NCBI GenBank assembly: GCA_965208945.1
Contig: OZ242366.1
Coordinates: forward strand, 930,001-994,000
Reading direction: 5' to 3'
DNA: 64,000 bases
Source: JAPPLB01 sp965208945
GTDB lineage: Bacteria; Acidobacteriota; Terriglobia; Bryobacterales; UBA6623
A program made the position numbers and the translations under genes. Of the stretch, positions 8,700 to 17,482 are shown piece by piece; the first letter of the stretch is position 1, and each line of letters starts with the position of its first letter. Below the pieces are notes generated by a model. It had not been told where the DNA came from and did not search any database. It saw only the letters and a program-made list of their open reading frames with translations.

Positions 8700-8904
8700 G
8701 GACACGGAGCGGACCTTAAAATGGCACCGCCCACAGCTGCCACAGCGCTAAGTGTGTCTGCCATCGGCCACAACCCGAAAAACGGACGTTCGGCGGCGGC
8801 GATGGGCGCTGTAGAGCACCCCTTACCGGCCCTCGCCCCGCTCGTCGCGGAGGATTCCGCGTTGCAGACCCTATTTCGGCCCCTCGCAACCCATCGCAAT
8901 GCCG

Positions 8905-8981
8905 CTGGTGAGAAATGCAGGCTAGTCCTGACGGCCCTCTCGCCCACTTCGCCTCGCCGCGTGGTGAGAAAGGCAGGCTAG
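8905..8981 (-). repeat. Truncated copy of the GCCTGCATTT repeat family (copy A)
   Basis: Contains two end motifs in the same direction (GGTGAGAAATGCAGGCTAG at 8907-8925 and GGTGAGAAAGGCAGGCTAG at 8963-8981) around about 37 bases of the family's interior. It looks like a deletion product or nested ends. It lies between the IS1380 fragment and the 3' end of the DUF1592 gene. Confidence 0.7.
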
Positions 8982-9077
8982 GCACGCGTTGCGCCCGATC
9001 CAGCATTCTCATAAAGACTCGAACTTCGGGAAGCTGGAATTTGCGGAGCTTGGGGAAGTGGATGTTGAAGGGTACGG

Positions 9078-11456
9078 TTATTCCTCAGCCCGCTGCAGGA
9101 AAACGTCACTGGTGACGATCGCGGTGACCGCCACGGAGAACCGGTATCCGTTGTCTTCCAGAGCACGGCGCATCGAGAGCAACGTATGGAAATCGCCGGA
9201 TTGCAGCTTGCGAGTCAGGGCGTACGTCATGAGGCGTTTGGAAAAATTGTCGACAAACTTCCGCCGTTGCGGACCTTGCAGAAGATAACGTTTGAGATCT
9301 TCGAGTCCGTGCAGCGTGGCGCCATCCGGCAATTCGGCCCAGTCAGCAAGCGAGCCGCCGTTTACCGATTTCGAGTTCGTCCGACGGCCAATTCCGTCGA
9401 ACTCTTCCAGCGCGAGGCCCAGAGGATCCATGCGGCTATGACAGCCAGCACAACGGGTTTCTTGCCGGTGCCGCGCCATCATTTCAGCCAAGGTCAACGA
9501 ACGTCCTTCCCCGGCTTGGACGTCCTCCAGTTTGTCGACCGTGACGGGCGGCGGCAGCGGTGGCGTGCCAAGAATCTCGCGCAGGATATAAGCGCCACGC
9601 TCCACGGCGCTGCGCCGGTCCGGATGCGAAGTCAGACTCAGAATCCCGGCCATGCCCAATAAGCCGCCGCGACCATCGCGATCCGTGAATCGGACTCTCT
9701 GAAAACCCTCACTGGCAACGTCTGCCATTTCGTAGTACGCCGCCAGTTCGCGATTCACAAACGTGAAATCAGAGTCGATGAGATTCAGGATGCTCAGATC
9801 ACGGCGAATGATTTCCTCGAAGAAATAAAGCACTTCGTCATACATCGCCCTTTGCAGCGATTCGGTAAGCTCCGGAAAGCGCTGAGGGCTGATGTCGAGA
9901 TGGTCGGCGATCTTGTTGAACTTGAGCCAGTACCCGGCGAACTGCGTCGCCAGGGCGGCAGCCTTGCGGTCCGACAGCATTCGCCTTACCTGAGCTTTCA
10001 GCACCTCAGGATCATGCAGCCGCCGCTCGACGGCTAAACGAGTCAGTTCCTCATCCGGCGGCCCGGACCATAGAAAATACGACAGCCGGGACGCTACTTC
10101 GTGATCGGACAACGGAGCGGTCGCTTCGGATTTCTCCCGTTTCTTGTCGCTCCAGTTGATCACCTTTCTTTCCCAGCGGTGCTCCTCGGGCAGGTAGACA
10201 AACTGCGGCGAGGCCAAGATACCCTGCAATACCTGTCGACAGGCGCCCTCGAAATTCTTGCCGCTTTTGATCTGTTCGTCATAAAGGCCCATGAGGCCGG
10301 CGGCCTCCTCTTCGTGCAGAGGCCGGCGGTAGGCCCGGGCGGCAAAGGTGGACAGGTGTTGGTAGGCCGCAGCCTTCAATTCGGCCGTCGGAATCGGGTA
10401 CGAGGAGTCGAGCCGAGCCGGTCGTGGCTCCGCGTGAAAACGGATGCCCTTGTCAGGATCGACAGAGGCGTGGGCGACAATCCGGTCCGCCGCCAGCAGA
10501 TAACGCGACAACTTCGAGGGGGATAACTGCATCTCGAGCCCCTGGTTCAAGAAGCCGCCGTCACTGGCTGTTCCACCCGGTTGCGTCAGACTACCGAGGC
10601 CCAGGTCGAGACCGGTCAATTCGCGTACTGTGTTGTCGTACTCAAAAAGCGTCATCTGTCGCAGCCGTGCATTGCTGGCGCGGGACGAGTCGGGTGTGAT
10701 GCGCGATTCCATCTCCTTTTCGAACCACAGGCCGAAGAGTTCCCGTTCTTTTTCGGAGGGTTGGCGCTTCTGGCTCGGATGAGGCATGGCGCCGGTGGTG
10801 ACGGCGCGCGCAATCTTCTCCCACTGCTGATGCCAACTACCGAGTTCCTCGCCTGGCCACTGATCCGAGTATTCCTCAATGGCAAGTCCGCCTTCACGGC
10901 TCTGTTTGCCATGGCAGTCGTAGCAGTAATGCCGCAGGAAGGGATGGATCTCCTTTTTGAACGTCAACTCCTTGGCCGGCCCGGACAGAACTTGATATGC
11001 CATAGGTTGTTCCGGCGCCTTCTCTGACGCAGCGTCCCCTTCCTGCTTGTCCGCCGGCCACGCACCCTCGTCGATCCATCCTGCAATGATCCTGATTTGT
11101 TCCTCGCTAGGTCTGGGATTGCCCTGGGGAGGCATCGCGAGGCTGTTCGCGGCAGGAGCCGACAGACGTTGTATCAGCAGACTTCGGGAAGACTGTTTGG
11201 CAATGATCACCCGGCCGTTGTCACTGCCCTGCAATGCAGTTTCACGGCGATCCAGCCGCAGGCCGGCCATCCGGGTTTCCGAGCCGTGGCACTGCACACA
11301 AAATTGCTCGAAGATCGGTCGAACCTTCGTATCCCATTCCTGGGGTTGATCTTTGTTCGCCGCGAGGGCGGGTACATACACCATCCCGACGCCAAGGAAA
11401 AGAGCGAGTCCGCAGGCACTGATGACGGGTTGGATGGCGAAGCGGGCAGGCTGCAT
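9078..11456 (-). CDS. DUF1592/DUF1588/DUF1585 cytochrome c domain protein
   Basis: A 792-residue exported multi-domain protein with an N-terminal signal-like hydrophobic segment. Domain order by eye: a planctomycete-type cytochrome c domain with CVQCH; a second haem-like motif CYDCH; DUF1587 (QMTLFEYDNTVRELTGL); DUF1595 (AYRRPLHEEEAAG and QVLQGILASPQFVYLPE); DUF1592 (SDHEVASRLSYFLWSGPPDE); DUF1588 (LTSHPDRRSAVERGAYIL with a third CAGCHSRMDPLG); and DUF1585 at the end (NFSKRLMTYALTRKLQSGDF). Function is unknown; these proteins are abundant in planctomycetes and acidobacteria. It is followed 3' by copy A and preceded by its usual partner, a DUF1552 gene, 10 bases upstream. Confidence 0.85.
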   Translation of the reverse strand: MQPARFAIQPVISACGLALFLGVGMVYVPALAANKDQPQEWDTKVRPIFEQFCVQCHGSETRMAGLRLDRRETALQGSDNGRVIIAKQSSRSLLIQRLSAPAANSLAMPPQGNPRPSEEQIRIIAGWIDEGAWPADKQEGDAASEKAPEQPMAYQVLSGPAKELTFKKEIHPFLRHYCYDCHGKQSREGGLAIEEYSDQWPGEELGSWHQQWEKIARAVTTGAMPHPSQKRQPSEKERELFGLWFEKEMESRITPDSSRASNARLRQMTLFEYDNTVRELTGLDLGLGSLTQPGGTASDGGFLNQGLEMQLSPSKLSRYLLAADRIVAHASVDPDKGIRFHAEPRPARLDSSYPIPTAELKAAAYQHLSTFAARAYRRPLHEEEAAGLMGLYDEQIKSGKNFEGACRQVLQGILASPQFVYLPEEHRWERKVINWSDKKREKSEATAPLSDHEVASRLSYFLWSGPPDEELTRLAVERRLHDPEVLKAQVRRMLSDRKAAALATQFAGYWLKFNKIADHLDISPQRFPELTESLQRAMYDEVLYFFEEIIRRDLSILNLIDSDFTFVNRELAAYYEMADVASEGFQRVRFTDRDGRGGLLGMAGILSLTSHPDRRSAVERGAYILREILGTPPLPPPVTVDKLEDVQAGEGRSLTLAEMMARHRQETRCAGCHSRMDPLGLALEEFDGIGRRTNSKSVNGGSLADWAELPDGATLHGLEDLKRYLLQGPQRRKFVDNFSKRLMTYALTRKLQSGDFHTLLSMRRALEDNGYRFSVAVTAIVTSDVFLQRAEE

Positions 11457-11466
11457 TGGGATCTTC

Positions 11467-12816
11467 CTATCCCGCTAACGTTGAACCATACGACTCGGTC
11501 GCCTCCTGGAACCCGTCCACCGGGGCGCCCATGGTTTCTGCGATCGACAAAAAGAGCCGAGACATCGAGCCGCCCTGGAAATCGATGGCCCGCCCGGTCT
11601 TGATCCTGCCACCGCCACCGCCAGCCAGAAGCAATGGATACTGCGTGCAGGTATGGCGGTTTCCGTCCCACATATCGGATCCGATCATGACCATCGAATT
11701 GTCCAGCAGGGTGCGATCCGCTTCCTGCACTTCGTCCATCTTCTGCAGCAAATAAGCATATTGAGAGATATGCCAGCGGTTGATGAGATGGTATTGGTGC
11801 AGCGAAATCGGTGTTTCCTTATGGTGGCTCAATGCATGCCACTGGCCAGTGACTCCAGGAAGGAAGCTGAAGTCCATATATTTTGGGCCGTAGCTGTCAA
11901 ACATGAACGTCAGCACGCGGGTCTTATCCATTCGCAAGGCCAGCACGATCAAATCAAGCATCAATCGAGTGTGTTCACGGAAGTTCTCCGGCTGATAGAG
12001 AGCAAAATCCGCTGTCTCGCCGGCACCACTCGGGTCATCAGCGTGAAAACGCCTGGAGATGGCAGGGGGAGCCGCCTGCTGACGTTGCCAAGCGCTCTTT
12101 TCCCGCTCCAGGCGCTCGATCCGCAGCTCCAATTCGCGAATGCCCTCGAAGTATTCGGCCAATGTCTGGCTGTCTTGCGCACTGATGCGTTTTTCAAGAT
12201 CCTTGGCTTGGCCGAGCACAAAGTCGAGCACGCTCTTGTCCCGCTTCAACCAGGACTTGTCGGAGAACAAAGCCGCGAACGTCATGGCGGGATCGATCTC
12301 CTTGGAAAGAGGCTTGTCAGGACCTCTCCAAGAGATGCTGGAATCGTAGAAGGCACGACCGTTTCTTGCGGGAGCAATGCCCATCACGAGCGAACGAAAC
12401 TCAGTTTGGCCGCCGATCCGAGCAGCGATCTGCTGATCGAAAGAAATGCCTGATCGGTTATGGTCCCGCCCTCCTGGTTCGCCTGTCAGAAACGCGGCGA
12501 CCTTGCCGGCATGTCCGCGAACTTTGCTCAGATGCAGATGGGACATGTCCTGAAGGACATTGACCTTGTGCTTGATCTCTTCCAGCGGCTCAAGCGTAGG
12601 CCCAAGCTTCAGATCTTCGCCCGAACCGGAGGCTCCCCATTGATGCGTATTGACACCAAGCGGAAAGAAAGTCGTCACAAAGCGAATCGGGGCCTGAGCA
12701 GCCGCCTGCTTTGCCGGAGCCGCAGTGAGCGTCGAGACGGATTCCAGCCACGGCAGAGTGAGGCTCATTCCCGCAGCTTTCAGGAAGGACCGGCGATTCG
12801 CTTGATGGTGTCTCAT
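11467..12816 (-). CDS. DUF1552 domain protein, Tat-exported
   Basis: A 449-residue protein starting with a twin-arginine type signal (NRRSFLKAAGMSLTLPWLES). The body has typical DUF1552 features: FFPLGVNTHQWG near the start, FLTGEPGGRDHNRSGISFDQ, a central coiled region with QTLAEYFEGIRELELRI, and DNSMVMIGSDMWDGNRHTC near the end with LLAGGGGGRIKTGRAIDF. It is encoded upstream of, and presumably co-transcribed with, the DUF1592 gene, the standard arrangement in planctomycetes and acidobacteria. The molecular activity of the pair has not been established. The start ATG at 12816 places the RR motif at the usual distance from the N-terminus. Confidence 0.85.
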   Translation of the reverse strand: MRHHQANRRSFLKAAGMSLTLPWLESVSTLTAAPAKQAAAQAPIRFVTTFFPLGVNTHQWGASGSGEDLKLGPTLEPLEEIKHKVNVLQDMSHLHLSKVRGHAGKVAAFLTGEPGGRDHNRSGISFDQQIAARIGGQTEFRSLVMGIAPARNGRAFYDSSISWRGPDKPLSKEIDPAMTFAALFSDKSWLKRDKSVLDFVLGQAKDLEKRISAQDSQTLAEYFEGIRELELRIERLEREKSAWQRQQAAPPAISRRFHADDPSGAGETADFALYQPENFREHTRLMLDLIVLALRMDKTRVLTFMFDSYGPKYMDFSFLPGVTGQWHALSHHKETPISLHQYHLINRWHISQYAYLLQKMDEVQEADRTLLDNSMVMIGSDMWDGNRHTCTQYPLLLAGGGGGRIKTGRAIDFQGGSMSRLFLSIAETMGAPVDGFQEATESYGSTLAG

Positions 12817-12988
12817 GGATAATGCCCTTGGAGAAACGTCGACATGTTCGTCTGGCAGCGTTCAAACGACCGTCTCAGACAGAGCGAAGTGCGCTCACAT
12901 ACTTGGCTAAAGTATACACTCGTCCAGGTATCCGAGGAAGTCGTAAGTGTGTGGTATCATAACCATACTGTAAAGTAAGAGAGTTGTC

Positions 12989-13576
12989 ATGTGGGGACAC
13001 AAGGAAGAACCGTTACCAACGAAAACCGCTACGCCGACAACCGGCCAACCCGTTTCCCGTTCCGACACGGCCCAACCTTCAGGCTTGAGCGCGGCCAGCC
13101 GGCCGGGGGCCGGTGTTGACCGCTCCGGGCAAGCCCAAGCGAAGATCGGAAAGACCATCAAGCTCAAGGGTCAAATGAACGGCAGCGAAGACGTTTTCGT
13201 CGATGGAGAAGTCGAAGGAACGATCGAGTTACCTGAAAACGCCTTGGTCATCGGACCGAGCGGCAACGTTCGTGCGCAAGTGAAAGCCAGCTCAGTCACC
13301 ATATTTGGTCATCTGGAAGGGAAAGTGCAGGCTGGCGAAAGGATTGAGATTCGCAAGACCGGATCGCTGGAAGGCGACTTGGTGACGCCTCGAATCGTCA
13401 TCGAAGACGGCGCAGTATTTCGGGGAAGCATTGATGTCTTGAAACCTGAAATCAAAGAGAAAGCGCCGCCGAAAGTGAGCAAACCCCCGCGGAGCAGACC
13501 ACCGGTTGTAGCAGCATCAAGACCCGATCGGCCAGCCATCTCCACGGCCGGATCAACTGGCAACTCGGGTTCCTAG
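12989..13576 (+). CDS. Bactofilin (polymer-forming cytoskeletal protein)
   Basis: A 195-residue protein. A disordered Pro/Ser/Arg-rich N-terminus (about 1-50) is followed by the bactofilin beta-helix: IGKTIKLKGQMNGSEDVFVD, GEVEGTIELPENALVIGPSG, VRAQVKASSVTIFGHLEGKV and IEIRKTGSLEGDLVTPRIVI, ending FRGSIDVLKP. The tail is basic and proline-rich. Bactofilins polymerise without nucleotide and organise envelope or polarity functions. ATG start is preceded by GAGAG. The gene is transcribed divergently from the DUF1552 gene, sharing a 172-bp region. Confidence 0.85.
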   Translation: MWGHKEEPLPTKTATPTTGQPVSRSDTAQPSGLSAASRPGAGVDRSGQAQAKIGKTIKLKGQMNGSEDVFVDGEVEGTIELPENALVIGPSGNVRAQVKASSVTIFGHLEGKVQAGERIEIRKTGSLEGDLVTPRIVIEDGAVFRGSIDVLKPEIKEKAPPKVSKPPRSRPPVVAASRPDRPAISTAGSTGNSGS

Positions 13577-13630
13577 GCAGCGCCCGGCAAGATCAGTCAC
13601 GACAGCATCAGGGAGTGCAGGGAGAACAAG

Positions 13631-14308
13631 TTGGCGGAGTTCTCCGACAGCTTAGTTGATAACAGCCAGCGCGCGGCCTCACCGGGTGCGTCCATCGGGG
13701 TGGACCCGTTCGATTCAACTCTTGCGCCAAGCTCCTCAAAGCGTTACAGCCGAGGTCTCAGATACTGCCTCTCTTCGCTACCGGACTCAGGGCACCGCCA
13801 AGTGCTTGACCTGGGCGGCTTGAGCGAATCGAGTGTCGGTTTCCTCAGCTCCCTGGGTTGCAGAATCCACGCGCTTGACTTGCTATCGTTGTTCGACGCT
13901 TATCAGGAGAAATTGCCGGGACAAAAGTTTAGTCCAGTCGACGCCAAATCATTCATCAAAGAATATCTCGGATACCCACCCGCGACCTTTGACATCATCC
14001 TCGTCTGGGATGTGATCGAATTCTTTGACGCGGAAGTGCTCCAGCTTGCCGTGTCTCAATTCGGCCGGATTTTGCAACCCGGAGGGTCGCTGTTAACCTT
14101 TTTTCACACTAGGTCAAAGGGAATGTCTGTCACGGCGAACCAGTATCAGATCGAAGATGCAGACCATCTCCGGCTCCGGGAACGGCATCGGAGGCCGCTG
14201 TCCCATACCTTCAATAATCGAAGTCTGGAGCGGCTGTTCGGCGGTTTCGGTTCGCTGAAGTTTTTTTTGACACACGACAGCATCCGAGAGGTAATCGTAA
14301 TACGCTGA
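13631..14308 (+). CDS. Class I SAM-dependent methyltransferase-like protein
   Basis: A 225-residue protein with a Rossmann methyltransferase core: a motif-I-like VLDLGGLSESSVGFLSSLG (about 58-76), IHALDLLSLF for the acidic loop, and FDIILVWDVIEFFD plus LQPGGSLLTFFHT for later motifs. The glycine-rich loop is DLGGLSES rather than the usual ExGxGxG, so cofactor binding should be viewed with care. TTG start at 13631 is chosen because GGAG lies six to nine bases upstream. It sits 54 bases after the bactofilin gene in the same direction. Substrate is unknown. Confidence 0.6.
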   Translation: MAEFSDSLVDNSQRAASPGASIGVDPFDSTLAPSSSKRYSRGLRYCLSSLPDSGHRQVLDLGGLSESSVGFLSSLGCRIHALDLLSLFDAYQEKLPGQKFSPVDAKSFIKEYLGYPPATFDIILVWDVIEFFDAEVLQLAVSQFGRILQPGGSLLTFFHTRSKGMSVTANQYQIEDADHLRLRERHRRPLSHTFNNRSLERLFGGFGSLKFFLTHDSIREVIVIR

Positions 14309-14326
14309 CCTGCGTCATACAGGTTA

Positions 14327-15331
14327 GTGGAGCACGCGTTCCCCAGAATCCGGCTTCTGTTTCTTCTGGCGATCACTGTTTCGCCGGACCTCCCGGCAGC
14401 AACATCGGACAGAGTCGATGATCGCGTCCTCGGGCACAATCACTTCTATAACCTCGAGTACGAGGAAGCGATTGAAGCGAACCGTCGGCTCGTTTCACAA
14501 CAGCCGGATGATCCGTCTGCGCACAATCGCTTAGCGACAGCGATTCTCTACAAAGAGCTGCTGCGACTGGGCAAGCTGGAAACAAAGGCTTTCAAAGAAG
14601 ATACTCAATTTCATGCCTGGGAGAAGCCAAACGCCGATCCCAAGGTCTGGAACGAATTCAAGGGCGTTTTGCTGCGTGGACGGCAGATCGCCGAAGACAT
14701 ACTCGATGCGGACCCACAAGATGTCAAGGCCCTTTATGCGCTGTCAACCAACCATGGGCTCGAGAGCACCTATCAATTCATGGTGCGCACATCGTATTTC
14801 AGAGCACTGCAGAGCAGTAACCGCGCGGACAGGCATAGCCGTGAATCGATCAAAACTCATCCCGAGTTCATCGACGGCTATCTCATCGCAGGAACACACG
14901 AATATGTCGTTGGCAACCTGCCCTGGGCTTTGCGATTCATGGTGGCTGTCGGTGGCGTGCGAGGCAGCAAGAAAAAGGGGGAGGAATACGTTCGACTTGT
15001 CGCCGAGAACGGCGATATGGCGCGAGACTCTGCCCGTGCCTTGCTTGTGCTGTTGCTGCGCCGCGAGCAGAGGCCTCTCGAAGCCGTTCCAGTTCTCGAA
15101 GGCATCATCCGCGATTTCCCGCGCAACTACCTCATGCATCTCGAGCTTGCCGGGCTGTATGAAAATGCCGGTCAAGACAAAACGGCGCTCGACATCTTCC
15201 GAAATATACAGGACAAAGTGAAGACGAACACGGACCGCTTCGGACGCATGCCCACCCGCGTGCAAGAAGCGCTCGCCCGCCGAATCGCGAAAGCCGAAAG
15301 GAAAATGGGAGTCAGGTCCGGCGGCTCATAG
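14327..15331 (+). CDS. Exported TPR-repeat protein
   Basis: A 334-residue protein with an N-terminal hydrophobic signal (IRLLFLLAITVSPDLPAAT) and helical repeats of TPR character: FYNLEYEEAIEANRRLVSQQ, then DPSAHNRLATAILYKELLRL, and near the end AVPVLEGIIRDFPRNYLMHL with ELAGLYENAGQDKTALDIF. GTG start at 14327, 18 bases after the methyltransferase stop, suggests one operon with the bactofilin and methyltransferase. Likely a periplasmic scaffold or envelope protein; no enzymatic motif is visible. Confidence 0.7.
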   Translation: MEHAFPRIRLLFLLAITVSPDLPAATSDRVDDRVLGHNHFYNLEYEEAIEANRRLVSQQPDDPSAHNRLATAILYKELLRLGKLETKAFKEDTQFHAWEKPNADPKVWNEFKGVLLRGRQIAEDILDADPQDVKALYALSTNHGLESTYQFMVRTSYFRALQSSNRADRHSRESIKTHPEFIDGYLIAGTHEYVVGNLPWALRFMVAVGGVRGSKKKGEEYVRLVAENGDMARDSARALLVLLLRREQRPLEAVPVLEGIIRDFPRNYLMHLELAGLYENAGQDKTALDIFRNIQDKVKTNTDRFGRMPTRVQEALARRIAKAERKMGVRSGGS

Positions 15332-15397
15332 CACAGCCAATCGCCAACTCCTCCATGGTCGCGCCCTCATCTCTCGAATCGGCGACCCATTCACACA

Positions 15398-15583
15398 CTA
15401 GCCTGCATTTCTCACCACCCGACGGCCGAAGCACGCCATACGGCCGCCATGACTTCGTTGCGCTTGCTTGCCGTGCTCAGCGTACTGTTCAAAGTACGCC
15501 TGCGCGCGCCAAGCGGCGCGCGCCTCGTCCTGACGGCCCTCTCACGCACTTCGCCTCGCCACGTGGTGAGAAATGCAGGCTAG
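15398..15583 (-). repeat. Full-length palindromic repeat (copy B), CTAG-flanked
   Basis: 186 bases bounded by CTAG at both ends. Terminal inverted repeats read GCCTGCATTTCTCACCAC and its complement. A central hairpin GCGTAC...GTACGC forms the apex. It fills most of the space between the convergent TPR gene and argR. Confidence 0.9.
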
Positions 15584-15613
15584 GACTTCTGTGAGTCACA
15601 TTGATTAACCCAA

Positions 15614-15629
15614 GCAGGATTGTTCCTGC
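15614..15629 (-). terminator. Possible terminator downstream of argR
   Basis: GCAGGA-TTGT-TCCTGC hairpin, 20 to 35 bases past the argR stop. The flanking T-run on the argR strand is weak (TTGGGTT), so it may be only a partial terminator. Confidence 0.35.
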
Positions 15630-15650
15630 CTTTCGTATTGAGGAGGGGAT

Positions 15651-16097
15651 TCACACTTGCCAGAAGGCTGCCAGTTTCCGCATCACTCGCTTCGCGTGTT
15701 GCGGGCTGCTTGCCGCAGCGAAAATGGTGTTGTCACCAGCGATCGTTCCGACTATGCCGAGGTCGGTTTCGAAGTCCAATGCTTCAGCCACCGTTCCCGC
15801 GCTTCCGGGGAGCGTCTTGACAACGACGAGGTTGCTGGCGAGCTGAAGGTCGCGGACGAGTTTTCCCAGAACCCGCCGCAACGTGTCGCGGTTTGCTTCT
15901 GAGGGCTGGAGCACGTCGCGCTCGCGGTAGCCCTCACGGGTCTTGACAACGCCCAATTCCCGCAGATCTCGGGAGAGCGTTCCCTGGCTGGCTTGGACAC
16001 CGACGGACTTCAGGTATCTGGCAAGGTTTTGCTGCGTGGTGACGGACCGGGAGCGTAGTATCTTTTGAATCTGCGCTTGCCGGAACGTCTTGGTCAT
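15651..16097 (-). CDS. argR: Arginine repressor ArgR
   Basis: A 148-residue ArgR/AhrC family regulator. The N-terminal winged helix shows QIQKILRSRSVTTQQNLARY, then GVQASQGTLSRDLRELGVVK. The C-terminal arginine-binding and hexamerisation domain includes GTVAEALDFETDLGIVGTIA and GDNTIFAA, matching the conserved GTIAGDDT-type loop. The start overlaps the argH stop by four bases, so the regulator is the last gene of the arginine operon and is likely co-expressed with the enzymes it controls. It would bind arginine and repress the operon through a site upstream of argF. Confidence 0.9.
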   Translation of the reverse strand: MTKTFRQAQIQKILRSRSVTTQQNLARYLKSVGVQASQGTLSRDLRELGVVKTREGYRERDVLQPSEANRDTLRRVLGKLVRDLQLASNLVVVKTLPGSAGTVAEALDFETDLGIVGTIAGDNTIFAAASSPQHAKRVMRKLAAFWQV

Positions 16098-17482
16098 TGT
16101 GTGCGCCGCATCGCCTCCAGACGCTTGTCGGCTTCTTCGAGCGCATCGAGAAGTACGGAAGAGGCCGTACCGCCGGGAACGACGTGATTGCTCAGCGCAC
16201 TCCGCGCCGTGAGAAGATCGCGCGCCTTGTCGTCGAACTCAGAGGCAATCTCCTTCAGCTCATCCGTCGTCCAGTCCTGGGGTCTGTTACCGGTGCGAAC
16301 GCTCTCGAGTACAAGCTTGCCTACGATCTGATGGGCGCGGTGGAAGGGGACTCCTTTTCTCGACAACTCCTCCGCGAGCGCAGTCGCGGAAACCCAGCTT
16401 TCATCAGCCGCAGCTTCCATGCGGTCAGGATGGATGGCGGCAGTCTGAACGGTAAGCTTCATGACAGCCAGGCAGCCGGAGAGCTGCGCGGCGGCGTCAA
16501 AGACAGGTTCCTTGTCTTCTTGCAAGTCTCGGTTGTAGGAGAGAGGGAGGCCCTTGAGCGTCATCATCAGGGAAAGCAGGCTTCCGCTGACGCGTCCGGA
16601 TTTGCCACGCACCAACTCGCAGGCATCGGGGTTCTTTTTCTGGGGCATCAGGCTGGAACCGCTGGTGACTTCGTCGCCCAGCTCGAGGAAGCCGAACTCC
16701 TCGCCGGAATAGAGAATCCAATCCTCGGCCAAGCGACTGAGGTGGAGCATCGTGCCGGCCGCGGCGTAAAGGAAGTCCAAGGCGAAGTCGCGGTCGGAGA
16801 CGGCATCGATACTGTTGGCGGAAAGCTTACTGAAGCCCAGCTCGTCGGCCATCGCCTGCCGGTCGAAGGGGAACCCGCTGCCGGCGAGCGCACCGCTGCC
16901 GAGAGGAAGAACGTCCGTGCGGCGATAGGCGTCGTCGAAGCGCTGCCAATCGCGTGCGAACATCTCGAAGTAAGCCAGTAAATAGTGAGCCCATAAGACA
17001 GGCTGCGCGCGCCTCAAGTGCGTGTAGCCGGGAAGCAAAGCGTCGGGCTCGCGCATTGCGAAGTCGAGCAGCACGCCCATCAACCCCACGAGAAGCTCTT
17101 GGATGGCATTGATTTCGGTCTTCACCCAGAGGCGGAAGTCGGTGGCGACTTGCTCGTTGCGGCTGCGCCCGGTGTGGATCTTTTGGCTCAAGGAGCCAGC
17201 CTTCTCGTCGAGCTTTCGAATGACGAAGGTGTGAATGTCTTCGTCTTCCGCCTCGCCGAACATATCTGCTTCTCGCGCTTCCGATAGGATTTCGTCGAAT
17301 GCTCGGTGAACGATCTCGCGCTCCTGGCAGGTGAGGATACCGACACTCGCCAAAGCCGAAGCGAATGCTTTTGAACCGAGGATGTCCGCTTCGAGGAGCC
17401 TGCGGTCAAAATCCAACGAGCCGGAGAACTGTTCGAACAGCTCGGCCGGACCATGCTCGAATCGACCGCCCCAAAGCTTCAT
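16094..17482 (-). CDS. argH: Argininosuccinate lyase
   Basis: A 462-residue member of the fumarase/aspartase superfamily that cleaves argininosuccinate to arginine and fumarate. The superfamily signature GSSLMPQKKNPD is present, as are LWGGRFEHG at the N-terminus, the HTGRSRNEQVATD motif, GYTHLRRAQPVLWAHY and ALAGSGFPFDR. The length is normal. It overlaps argG by four bases (ATGA) upstream and argR downstream, so translation is coupled through the operon. Confidence 0.95.
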   Translation of the reverse strand: MKLWGGRFEHGPAELFEQFSGSLDFDRRLLEADILGSKAFASALASVGILTCQEREIVHRAFDEILSEAREADMFGEAEDEDIHTFVIRKLDEKAGSLSQKIHTGRSRNEQVATDFRLWVKTEINAIQELLVGLMGVLLDFAMREPDALLPGYTHLRRAQPVLWAHYLLAYFEMFARDWQRFDDAYRRTDVLPLGSGALAGSGFPFDRQAMADELGFSKLSANSIDAVSDRDFALDFLYAAAGTMLHLSRLAEDWILYSGEEFGFLELGDEVTSGSSLMPQKKNPDACELVRGKSGRVSGSLLSLMMTLKGLPLSYNRDLQEDKEPVFDAAAQLSGCLAVMKLTVQTAAIHPDRMEAAADESWVSATALAEELSRKGVPFHRAHQIVGKLVLESVRTGNRPQDWTTDELKEIASEFDDKARDLLTARSALSNHVVPGGTASSVLLDALEEADKRLEAMRRTQ

